A DNA stretch of 64,000 bases from Stropharia rugosoannulata (taxonomy: Eukaryota; Basidiomycota; Agaricomycetes; Agaricales; Strophariaceae). The first letter of the stretch is position 1, and each line of letters begins with the position of its first letter. The DNA lies in assembly GCA_028532985.1 (NCBI GenBank), contig JANCIK010000013.1:2480001-2544000 (forward strand), in the 5' to 3' direction. Under the pieces are notes generated by a model. It was not told where the DNA came from, did not search any database, and was given only the letters and a program-made list of their open reading frames with translations. Below, in pieces: positions 22,391-33,074 of this stretch. The position numbers and the translations under genes are program-made.

Positions 22391-24549
22391 AGCTGTGTTT
22401 ATGTATTGTTATGCCATTAGAACATGCGGACTACGGTTACCTGTAATATTATTGTTATACCTATACTGTACATTCACAACATTGCAATTGATTGATCCTT
22501 GTTCGAATTATTCGAACGACTAGACTTATTTTTTATTTTCGCGATAAAAGGACGGGGAAACTGAGAAGACTCTTCGATCCCTGAAAATCGCTCTCCGTAC
22601 ACTATTAAAACAGTGAAAGATTCAGGCAGCACCGGGTTGAGTACAAGTTGATACGGACCCGCGGAATTTGCCGAGACGGCTTTGGCCGACTTTTGACGGA
22701 CCGCCGGCATACAAACCACGCAGTGGCACGAATCATTAATCAACGGCGGAAGACAACAGCGGCAAATGACATTCGCCTATCTATGCAGCCGCTGCAGCCT
22801 GGGAGGTCAGCTGAGGTCAGGCTAGTCAGGTCAGTATTTACATATGAACCTGTACAATATAATGATGCCAGGCACGCGGATCAGTAGACGCCATAATTAT
22901 GACATGATCATGTGGGATGTTCGAAGTGGACTGAAGTAATTAATACAACTTTTTTCATTTACAAACGCCCACAGACATAGTTGCACTTAATCAGTTAAGC
23001 TTACTTTATGAAGGTATGTTGGTAGACCTCTGCTTGAAGCTTCTTGGTTATATACTTGTCGAATCAAAGATTATCAAACATGACTAGGTATGTCCGCCAG
23101 TGGATCAATTGTGGTTAATTTATTAAAAGACATCAAATCGCATTGTCGCGCCCTTGTCGGAGCTGCCGATTAGCACACCTTCTAATCGCGTCCAGCATGT
23201 CGGTCTGTCTGAGTGCCCCAGAGATGTTTTGTACACTACAACTGCTGCACATAAAGCCCAACATACTTTATAATGATAGAGGTGCATAGCACAGTAGCCT
23301 TAGGTGACAGGTCTTGATAGCGGCATACGTGAGACAGTGAGAGATGGCTATTGCTGAGTGGGTAGATGAAGAAGCATGTGTGTGATCCTCATGTCATCGC
23401 AATGTGACTCCAGGGTTTCGGCAACAAATGTATGCGTATACATGATATATATTTACGTGCGCACATTCCCCGAGGCTATATCAGACGGTAATCGATGTGA
23501 GAGGAAATGTCTCCCTATATATTCTATAATCTAGAACTTGCCGTGAAGCACTGCTTTTGCGTGCGTAATGCGACTGTAGGTTAAAGAAGAAAAAAAACAT
23601 AAACATATCTTGAGGCGGAAGTTATATCTCTGATGCGCTGGCCAAGCCCGGCAGCGAGGAAAAGCAGAATCAATCACACGCACCCGTTTCATGATGAGAA
23701 CAATTTAATTTGTGGCATTTCTATACTTGAAACCTATTAACGGCCTTCTATCAGATCCTTTTCCGCGAATAAAATAAACGTACTAAACCGCATGAAGATG
23801 CGAGGGTGGTTCATGTCGATCATTTCCCTTCCTACATCCATGTCCCTTCCTCCGCCCTTCACCAACAAGAGGGCAATAGATGTCCGCCAACCAGATGTTG
23901 TATGTCGTACTACCCTAAGGTTTGTTGTCTACCCACGCTGAGCTTCTATTTATAGAGCATCCCGCTTCAGTGCCCTGGGACAACCGCGTCTGTAGGCAAG
24001 TGCCTATAAAACATCACCGCTTGCTGACGATACTGAAAGGTGTGCCTAAAAGCTATTACAGTGGTGCCGGGGAAAGGAGATAATGGAGAGGTCATAGACA
24101 GTCTGGTTGCATTCCGTGGATCTCGCCTGGAATATGAAACGACAAGGCGTTCGGTTTTCGCCTCTACTATCTCAGAAACATCTCTACAAGGAGAGATATA
24201 TAACAGAAGATTATCGAAAGCAGAAAAGTACTCTGGCAGGATATCGTCGACTCCTTTCTCTTTTCAGCTCGAAAAGAGCGTAACAGTTCCATCAGCTTGT
24301 TATCTGCGATCCAGACCATCCTCTACCATCAGTCGCTCTACACCTTCGCAAAAGAGAGCTAGACCTCTTTCGTAAGTAAATCATCTATATAAACTCTTAT
24401 TAGACGTGCTGAGGCGACTCGCATGTAGGATAGCATCCATCCCCTACACCATTAGTGAGGTCGAGGAAAATTCTCTTGTTCGCCAACACTCAAAAGATAA
24501 TCATTTCGCGTCATATCCAACAAGGAGAAATCAAAACCGCGCAGAGAGT
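22391..24549. other. Intergenic
   Basis: About 2.2 kb without a supported gene. A small hairpin (GTTCGAA-TTA-TTCGAAC, 22501-22517) lies 110 bp after the bHLH stop. An open frame at 24040-24375 has no ATG and no conserved feature; it may be 5' leader of the next gene. Confidence 0.55.
24386..24393 (+). promoter_or_regulatory. Candidate TATA box of the disordered-family gene
   Basis: TATATAAA about 157 bp before the ATG at 24550. In-frame codons between it and the ATG lack a start codon. Confidence 0.35.
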
Positions 24550-25428
24550 ATGTCGTTTAACGAAGACTCCTCAGTGTCGGAGAAACCTTGGCACGCAGAA
24601 ACAATCATTGCGGACGCAAAAATGGACGGCGTTGAACAAATATCCTCTCCCGTCTCCGGTCAAGATGATGCCTCAGATGCTGCTTCTTCTCCAACAGCCT
24701 CCGAGAGCAGGCGCAGTTCTAGGGACTCCACTTGGTTCGGCCAGCACACATACCTGATTACACCGCCGTTTACAAGACGCGGATTATCCGCTCCTGGCGT
24801 CGTTCTCCCATTGACGGTGAAGGAGTATTGGAGATTACAAGCATCGAGAAAGCTAGAACAAGCAGGGACAGAGCTTCTCACAAACCGCAATTCGATCGCA
24901 AGCACAAGAGATGACTTCTTCGTATCTCAACCTCCGGCGCTGTCAAGGAACTGTTCACAGTTCAGTAACGCGTCAAGTGTCGACTCTTTGGCACCTATCA
25001 GGCCCGCATATATCCCCCCACAGTCACTGAAGACATATGAAACAGTTGCTGTCACCCGGGACATACATCATGCTGCAGGTCGGAATAGCATGTCCCGGCG
25101 CTCATTCAACAACTTAGACGAAAAGCGATTGTCAAGCAACACCGCGTCGTCGGATGCCTACCTTGTCCGATCATCTGACTACCCTTCGTCGTTATCGACC
25201 TCCCGGATTATAATCCATTCAGTGATTGGTTCCTGCCCTCCTGTCTTGATCAGCAAAGACGACAGCGCCGGAGCGCCCACAGTAATTGTTCCCGAACTTG
25301 AGAAGAAAGGCGGGTCTCCCCAAACTCCGGTCATCAAGCGTTCAAAATCCAAGTCTTTTCTTGGCCGCTTGAAAGTCAAGGTCTCCCGTAGCCCCATGCC
25401 TACAGTTGATGCTAATTTGAACAAATAG
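24550..25428 (+). CDS. Disordered protein with ITPPF...VVLPL block, member 1
   Basis: Open frame of 292 residues from ATG 24550 without introns. Mostly Ser-rich and disordered, with one ordered-looking block (STWFGQHTYLITPPFTRR, then GLSAPGVVLPLTVKEYWRLQ) and a basic end (KRSKSKSFLGRLKVKVSRS). The same block occurs in the gene at 52601-54688 (DTWYTHHAFAITPPFSRLGL, then SPDVVLPLSPKEF), also followed later by a basic segment, so the two belong to one family. I know no name or function for it. No signal peptide or membrane segment. The open frame continues upstream of the ATG and an upstream exon, as in member 2, cannot be excluded. Confidence 0.7.
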   Translation: MSFNEDSSVSEKPWHAETIIADAKMDGVEQISSPVSGQDDASDAASSPTASESRRSSRDSTWFGQHTYLITPPFTRRGLSAPGVVLPLTVKEYWRLQASRKLEQAGTELLTNRNSIASTRDDFFVSQPPALSRNCSQFSNASSVDSLAPIRPAYIPPQSLKTYETVAVTRDIHHAAGRNSMSRRSFNNLDEKRLSSNTASSDAYLVRSSDYPSSLSTSRIIIHSVIGSCPPVLISKDDSAGAPTVIVPELEKKGGSPQTPVIKRSKSKSFLGRLKVKVSRSPMPTVDANLNK

Positions 25429-26465
25429 GCCGCCCTTCAGACTCGTCTTATTATACATATTTAACCTTGAACTTGCTTACTATACTGTGCCATAGTTAAA
25501 GATAAAATCTGTATCGCTCAGATCCTGTTGTACTGTACTGAGAAATATTTTTCGTGGACTTGATATGTATGCAAACTGGATCAGTGTTTCGACTTGAGTT
25601 GACTATGAACACCGGTAGGTGCGAAGGCTGAAGCGCTGATAGGAAGCTACTCCACAGTAGTAAGCATTAAAGCAGCTAATGAGCGGGCGGACTTTACTAA
25701 GCTATGGTCGTTGCCACTTCGTGCGATAACCATAATCTTTAATTTGCCTCGCTAGGGTGGTAGTCCATCTTTCTTGTTTGAAGAAGGCGAAACTAGATCT
25801 CGAGACGAGTGTTAATCGGTATGACAAAGCTAAAATTTATTGTAGTGTATATCATATTCCTGATGTGGGACAAAATACCTCTGATTATGCCCCACATTTT
25901 GTTGACGTACATGTACCGCCGAAGATGAAATAAAGTGTGTTTTAGCATCGAAGAACACAGCTTAAACATGCTTAACGCCTATCAATGATGCAATGACATC
26001 AGAGGAACGGCGGGGCAAGGCAGATTAGTGTCAATTTGTCCGGGTAACCTAGATTTCAATGTAAGCAAGATTCGTATAATCAAGTGGGTCCTTCGAAAGG
26101 TAGACAATCACCTTACAAAGATGTATGATTTTCGAATTCGATGATGACTGATTGCCCGAGTCGTGGATCTCGCACTTGCGTGCTGCTGTAAATGCGTAGC
26201 ACCAAGCGATTAATAATGTATCGAATCGACTGCTACCGCTCCGGGTCCCGAAAAGAGTCACTTCAATCGCGTCACTGTGCGGTAAACAACTAACCAGTCA
26301 CCCTGAAGGAGAGTAGTTCGTGACCAGTGTTCGGCGAGCAAACTGAACCTTGGGGAGATCAGTTTATGCTTTCAGTGGCTCTGTCACTTGCGAAGAGAGC
26401 GATGAAAATATATGATGCGGTGGATCAGACCATCGACCTGTATCATCTCCAAGAATTATGTCGCG
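25429..26465. other. Intergenic, convergent 3' ends
   Basis: No gene. A copy of the 11-mer TGAAGCGCTGA lies at 25629-25639, about 200 bp after the preceding stop. Confidence 0.55.
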
Positions 26466-27665
26466 TCACAGGGTGAGTATAATTTGTGAAATGTCATTTA
26501 AAAGGGCCAAATGAGCGTTTTGCAAGACATTCTTTGATACGCCCCCGATCTCCACCGAATCAGAATAACTCCAGTCAGCCAGAAGCCGTCGGAGGTGAAG
26601 TCGACGACCATGATCATGGTATACTTTGATGTAGTCTGACATCATGAGCGAGCGCCCTGCAGCAATATGGGTCGAGGCACTGGTAGAATTATGGTCGCTC
26701 GAGTTTATCCCCAGCCGACGAGCATTTTGTCGGGAATGAAATGAGATACCAAGCGCTCCCATAGCCGCGGATGCACGTAGACCCAGCAGATAGTCCCAAA
26801 AGGCCAAGAGGGTAGACCGTGTCCATACGATCTCGTTATGGGAGGGGGAAATGCATTCCTCTAAATCATCAATGAGCACAGCAGATGAGCACCCCTCCCA
26901 GGGGAGCACTCCGCGGACGGGGATAACCCACGCCACACGCGTATCCTCCGACATAGAGTTTGATGTCGGTAGAATGGGTTCGAACGACCTCCCCATGAGA
27001 GGCGCCTCAGTGGGAAGGTATGGTGATGGGTGGATATGAGGCTTGTAAAAACGGAAACGACACGTTAAAAGGTTCGAATATATGCGGGTAGAGAGAACAT
27101 ACCTGAGGGATATAACGATACAACGATTGCATATCGAGTCGCCTCTTCTTTCGTGGCCCCTCAGATGTATGCGCGGTGACGGTGTGTTGCTGCAACATTG
27201 CGTCTTTCGTAAATATCACAGCTCCAAAGACATCAACCTCTGATGAATTAGCGCCATTTGCGACAGATAACCCTTCGTGGTCAAAAATGAGAGCCTTGAA
27301 GTCGGTTTGAATGAACTCTTCCAAGCTTTCCAGTGTATAAATCTCATCCTCGCTGGCGGATTCTCCCCAGACCTTCAAGGAAACAGGGATGACACGCTCC
27401 GCTGAGACATCAGGTGGTGGAATATGATAAACGAGGCATTGAGCTGGAAACATGTAAGTGTAGAACCAAAGTAGTAGCGTGAGTGCTTACTTGGATTCAC
27501 TTCGATTGTATAGTTCTTAACTTTGATAGAGATCCACTGGGAGCCAACATCACCAATGAGTTTGCGTCCTTCGTCCAAAATACTGTCGTCAGACGACTCC
27601 GATATTTTCTGGTAATTGTGAACAGTAATCTGTTCATCATTGGCTAGCGCTTCGTCGCTTTCCAT
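26466..27665 (-). CDS. Unknown protein, three exons
   Basis: Exons 27665-27491, 27443-27103 and 27041-26466 encode 363 residues with consistent phases. The start MESDEALAND is the first Met. A beta-rich region (WISIKVKNYTIEVNP) is followed by RVIPVSLKVWGESASEDE, a basic PRKKRR that could be a nuclear signal, and a Trp/Leu-rich C-terminal part (VAWVIPVRGVLPWEG, STLLAFWDYLLGLRASAAMG, YHDHGRRLHLRRLLADWSYS). The C-terminal part looks like a folded helical domain. I do not recognise a family. No signal peptide. The gene ends tail to tail with the disordered-family gene. Confidence 0.65.
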
Positions 27666-28075
27666 TGCTGCTAAATGGCATGCATGAGAGCGGAAGCGGG
27701 ATAGGACGAAGCATGCATCAAGTCACCATAAAGTCCAGTGGCAACCGAGACAAAGCCGAAATTGTCAAAAATATTCACGGTCATGTGGCCGACTTTGGAC
27801 GGGCGCCTAATCATTTTATCTATCAATCCAATGTGCCACTCCGTCGTTCAGGTTTACGAAACCGAACGCCACTTATACGTACTTATTTTATATTCTGATA
27901 AAACTTTTGCTAATCACCCGAAAAGGAGAAACGAAGTTGGACCATTTTATACGTTAACAGGTAGTACAGGATTCCTATGTATACGTAGTTACATATTTTG
28001 AGAAGCTACCAATCCATGTGGATGCTGTAAATGCATTTACAAATTGTCTAGAGCCAGCTCGACGCATTTCGGAAC
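27666..28075. other. Intergenic
   Basis: A 410-bp spacer holding the promoter of the unknown minus-strand gene and the 3' flank of the Cel7 gene. Nothing else seen. Confidence 0.55.
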
Positions 28076-29742
28076 CTAGAGACATTGGCTGTAGTACGAG
28101 CCGCTGGACTGGCAGGTACTTCCCGCGGCGCAGACAGTGGGACCAGTGTAGCCGATTCCGCCACTACAAAACGAGTCAGTAAGGATTTTCGAAGTACAAG
28201 AAAAAAGCTCACCATTGTCCATATTTTGTCTGCGTGGGAGCTGGGGCGCTGGTGGTGCTCGTCGAGGTCGAGGTGGTGCTCGAGCGAGTGGTCGTAGTAC
28301 CACCATTGTCCGACGACCCGGAAAATGTGGAGCCAATATCGCCAACCTTAATATTGGAGAAGGTAACCGAAGCGTTCGGGCTGGCCGACTCTATGTCCTT
28401 CGGGTTACCGCTTGTCGTAGGGCACGCGCCGCGGGCAGCACCGGGGCTCTTCGAGTCGGTGGGGTAGGTCGAGTCGAGCCACAACATGTTAGCGACGTGG
28501 TCGTCCCAGATGCTGAGTGCGAGCACCATGCCGTTGCGCAGACCAGCCTCCATGCCTTTGAAGCCGCCTTTCGCCGCGAAGCTGTCCGTGTCGCCGAAGA
28601 CCTTCTTCTGGTCTGTGCAGAACTGGGGAGTGATGGAGTCGTACGTGGACAGCCCGGGGATGTTGGTCTTCGAGTTCTGGAAGACCTTGCCGTCTTGCAC
28701 GTAGATGCGGCGAATCTCGGTGAGTGACCCATTGGCCGTACCGTCGGATGTGATAAATTGGGTAACCACAGTCATCTTCTTCTTGGTGTCGAGGGTCGCG
28801 CCGGGCCCGTAGAAGTTCTTGTCGCCCATGCGGTAAGAGTTAAAGTCGCAGCCGTCTGGGTCGCAGACGCCTCCGTAGCGGTCAGTCGGGGTGTTGCAAT
28901 CGGCGCCAGAGCAGCGGTAGGGGCCTTGGACAGTGCAAGGGTGAGGAGTGTACGCGGTGGACATTGAGTTGGCCTCCCAAATATCCATCTCGTTGCAGCA
29001 AGTACCATAGTTGCCATTTCCTCCGTTGGGATCGGATGCGGAGCCTTTCCATCCCTCAACGTTGGCCTGCAACTTTAAAGTTAAAAACCGAGACAAAATT
29101 AAAACTAAATAACAGCTTACATACCTCTCCAGCAATGAACTTCATATCGGTGGGACATTGCGAATCGCAGTAGCCAGTGCCGTACTTCGCTCCAGCCTTG
29201 TTGGTAGGGTATTTGGCAATCCCACCATCTTCGTCCATCTCCGAGAAGTACAAAGCGCCGTTGAGACCGCATGGCAAGTTAGAGACGTCGACGTCGAATG
29301 TGAACTCCTGATTGAGGACCTTGAACATCTCGTACTTCGAGTCGCTGCTCATCAGGTAGACTCGGGAGCCAATGTTCTTGTTGCTGCCGCTGCTGGTGAC
29401 GAATTTGAGCGTGAGCGCATTGCCGCTGACGGTGATCCCGTATGTCCCTGGGTAGTCAGCGCCGTCGATAGCACAGTTGGCAGCGCAGCTCTTTCCGTCA
29501 GGGCATATGGTGGTGTTCCACGCGTTTCCCGTGTAGCAGTTCGTGTACCCGTCCTTAGCATGCACCCAGCGCCAGTTGGAATCAAGAACGACCTGACCCG
29601 AAGATACGGTGGAGCAGCCGCCAGACTTGGTGCATCGCTGGAATGGGAGAGCGGGATGGTTCTCAGCCTGGTAAGTGCCGACAAGTTGTCCCCAGGCAAT
29701 ACTAGCGAAGGAGAGAGCAAGAAGAGATATTTTGGGGAACAT
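28076..29742 (-). CDS. cel7A-like: GH7 cellob­iohydrolase with C-terminal CBM1
   Basis: Secreted exo-cellulase that releases cellobiose from the reducing ends of cellulose. Three exons (29742-29125, 29066-28213, 28163-28076) encode 519 residues. A signal peptide ([18 protein letters not shown]) is followed by the GH7 fold, with the retaining catalytic triad in EMDIWEAN (about Glu232, Asp234, Glu237) just after the first intron, and the GH7 blocks GYCDSQCP and [19 protein letters not shown] Ser/Thr linker then leads to a cellulose-binding CBM1 ([22 protein letters not shown]); the second intron splits its first Cys codon. Domain order and length are those of fungal CBHI enzymes. It faces an MFS transporter across a 3.3-kb divergent region. 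Presence of GH7 supports a crystalline-cellulose degrader. Confidence 0.97.
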
Positions 29743-29782
29743 TGCGAAGGCCGGTTCAAGTGAGGATAACTTGGTGAGGACT

Positions 29783-29801
29783 GCTCGATATTTTATCGAG
29801 C
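29783..29801. repeat. Inverted repeat in the Cel7 core promoter
   Basis: GCTCGATA-TTT-TATCGAGC, 8-bp arms with a 3-nt spacer, between the Cel7 TATA box and its ATG. Confidence 0.6.
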
Positions 29802-29803
29802 AA

Positions 29804-29809
29804 TTTATA
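29804..29809 (-). promoter_or_regulatory. TATA box of the Cel7 gene
   Basis: TATAAA on the minus strand, about 62 bp upstream of the ATG at 29742, in the expected place for a strongly regulated secreted-enzyme gene. Confidence 0.55.
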
Positions 29810-32800
29810 GCTAAAATGTAGCGGGAAAATGTCGGCTAGCCCAACGATGTGGAGAGACAGACATTACAAGGCGAATGCGTAGGACAACGCGCCATACTAC
29901 GTCTTTACGAGTTCGACATGGGCCTGTTCTAGGATGACCCTCTACCTGTATGCAAAATGACATCCAGCCAAGCCCGTCCGCGGTAAATTTCAGGCCACGG
30001 GACTAGGCGGAACTTCTAGACAGGTAACGAAGCCTATGAACAAATATCAGCGGACAATATAGGTGTGTTGAGCCGAGAGTTAAACGGTACCGAAGTCTCT
30101 GTTCCAGTATAACAATCATATCCTCCTGAGATATATATAAAGCCGAAAAAGAAGCGCTAATGTCGGTGGTATACAGATATAAGCTGGTAGAATTGTGTAC
30201 GCAACACTATAAATATGTTGTTTGTAGGTCCCAACTATTTCAGTCCCATAGTCGGTCAGCAAACCGAATTACAGGTTATTTAGAAGACACACCTCATCTA
30301 TAAGTGACCGCACATGAATGCTGTCCCCAATACCACTCAATACCAATATTGCAGAGCATCTACGTACGTTTTTCCGAGACCGCGGCGTGACAGGGCGTTA
30401 CTAATTGTACGGATGGATCCAGATGGATTTTCAAGCGTGAGTGGGGAGTAACATCTACATACATAATTCTGCTTGGCTGAGGCCGAGAGCGCGGTGAAAG
30501 AGGTTCCGCCCGCTTCTTGATGGTTATTATCCGGTGACAGTGATGTACGACCTCGTACGACGCATTCATGAAGGTGTGGGAAGAGGTAAAAGCGGCTGGG
30601 GTAAAATCCTAGCATGAATTACTCTGTCGGCTGCTCCAAATTGAAATTGAAATTGAAAACAAAGTCGGCGACACTCCGGAAAGACATTGCCAGCGCCCAG
30701 CAAATGGTCAGATGCAAGGCGTATGACAGACGGCTTATTGGATAATCGCCATATACAACAACAATTTTCGATTTATGTGGATCTATTTCCTGATTATTTA
30801 GCGCTGAAGGGTAGGAGTAGGTAACTGGGGCTTACCGAACTTGATGACCATGTCATGTTCCAACCAGTTCCAACCATACACAAAGTTCAACCAGAACTCG
30901 TCATTTGGAGCAGTTCAAGCCTCAGGCCGAGAAGTATCCAGTGTGTTCATACTTGTGCTGAAATCCAGTAGGACGATACTAAAGCGTCTGCGACGAGACT
31001 CCTGTACGACTATGGTGAATATCGGACAAAAGCTAAACGGTTTGCAGGCATTGATGCGGAATTGATTGGACAAGGTGAGATTAATTACATAATATGTAGT
31101 TAGGTAATTGAATCTCCGCGACTGCGGCAACATGCGGCAACTCGTCAACGAAACTGCAACTTAAAGTTCATTTATTATTTCTTCTTTGCAACCATATAAT
31201 CAAGGCTGAGATTCATGACGCCTAGGTCAATCTAAAGCTGTTTACACGCTCCAATGGACTGTTTGATTGCTCAGACTAGCCTAGGAGGACCTAGTCGCAC
31301 CCCGGGCAGCCTGGTATTCGGACTCCGGAGTCATGTCATCGTAATATCCAAGTAATATCCATCGGTTTTGCATCGATTGACCTCTACCTAATAGTTGATG
31401 CTGCTTCATGCATCATGGGCTACTACCCAATTATATATCAGTTAGTGAAGCTCTCGTACACACCATCTTGTTCTATTGTAATGATTTATGGCTTGTTTAT
31501 AAATTATGACTGACCTCGTCCTGACTTGGTCCTGACGTACAGATCGAAGACACCCGAGTTGCGCGCAGTATACATGTATGCTTCCTTCGATTAATGGGCT
31601 AATAAGCCGTTTCAAACTTAGAAGGTAGTTTATAGCCTGTTCCAGCTTTTACGCACGAAGTCCAGCGTAGACGATCTCGTGGCATGATTCCTTCGATTTT
31701 GCTCTCCGCGGCGTCCTTGCCTCTTGACACTTCCAGGCATGCATTCTGACGGGTACTCGCTGAAACTGCCTGCTGTTCTCTGCTTTGGACTCCAGTCTTC
31801 GAAAACGAAAAATTCATAATGTAAATGAATGTTATACTAGTATGACCCCTGTAGTCAGGTATTCAACATGTCAAAGCTCTGTAAAGCGAACAATAAAGCT
31901 GGATTTAGCCAAGAAGCCATTGAGCAATATCTGGTCTGGGGAACGCATCTTTCATTCACCATGATGTACTTAGTATAAATTCAACGTTCTAAATACAAAA
32001 GTGTTGACTTTGTCGCTGCCTTCCGGTGGCGTTACGGGCATCTTTCAATTGCACAAGTAAGAAATATAAGTACAAGCATCTTCGGAAGATAAGAACGCCG
32101 TCATCCGTTCTGCTTCCAGCCTGCGATTTCTACGACGTATTTCCAGTGCGACGCTCTCGGCTGCCCGTCCGTATTCAAGTAGTAGTCATTGCCGGGAAAT
32201 GATGTGTAGTGGCTTGTAACATCCGACGTAGGACATCTTCACCGATTTTGTCCACACTCAAAATAGTAGTATATGGACTACATAAGATGCTGCACTAATC
32301 TGGTTGGGAACAATGAAGATTTGAAACTATTGAGACTACGGTTTATTGCCCCATGTTCCACATTGTTATACTCGAGCAATCGCCATACAACGAAAGTTAA
32401 ATGAGATGCAACACGCGTCAGCCTGTTTGTACTACTCTGTGTGAAACATAGCAAGCCAAACGGAAATATACTTCTTATTTTTGACTTATCTTTCATTACC
32501 TTGGAACGAGACACGCACCTATTCCGTTTGCGTTTCCAAAAGTTATACTCCTGGGTTACTACGCCTGCTTAATTAGTGAATATGGACGGTTTACTCTATA
32601 GATTGAGCATATGAGACGCACTTACAAGAAGGCCGTGACACTGACTTTTACTTTAGAAAGCTGGCTGTCATTCAGAGAAGTCGCTTACTTCAGCGCGCCG
32701 AAGTGGATGTTTCCACGCTGTATCGAATAGACAATCCCTCCGCGCTTGATCGTACGCGTTCTCAGCGGGGTGCATGTATGGTAACAATGTGCTTTGAGTA

Positions 32801-33074
32801 CTCTAATCTCATAAACATACACTGAACTTCCGGTTTTGGACTTCAACCCCACACAACGCAGGCTCAGCTGAGGAATTAAACTTGGAAACTGCTGACACGA
32901 GGCGAAGCAATGCCGATTCGATCTCATAGCGATGCAACTCCCGCTCTTCTGATTCGGATTCCCTGTATTCGAGTAGAACCGTTAAGTACTTAAAGAGCGA
33001 TCTTGTATGGATGATATTACCTGCTACCTGCTCTCCCGACCCAAGTGCGAACGCTTACCCAGTGAGGCCTTTGA
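29810..33074. other. 3.3-kb divergent intergenic region (Cel7 / MFS transporter)
   Basis: No supported gene on either strand; the small frames inside lack family features. It must hold both promoters. Near 30859-30899 short CCAACCAGTTCCAACCA-type direct repeats occur. I could not recognise a mobile element. Confidence 0.55.

Noticed and set aside
22501..22517. tRNA B-box-like GTTCGAATT
   Set aside because: No A box or acceptor stem around it; it is a small hairpin only. No tRNA was found elsewhere by eye.
28215..29763. Long plus-strand frames opposite the Cel7 gene
   Set aside because: GC-rich antisense of a strongly coding gene; no domains and low-complexity translation.
29918..29932. Possible further copy of the MITE end (GGGCCTGTTC)
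   Set aside because: Match ends after 10 bp; expected by chance.
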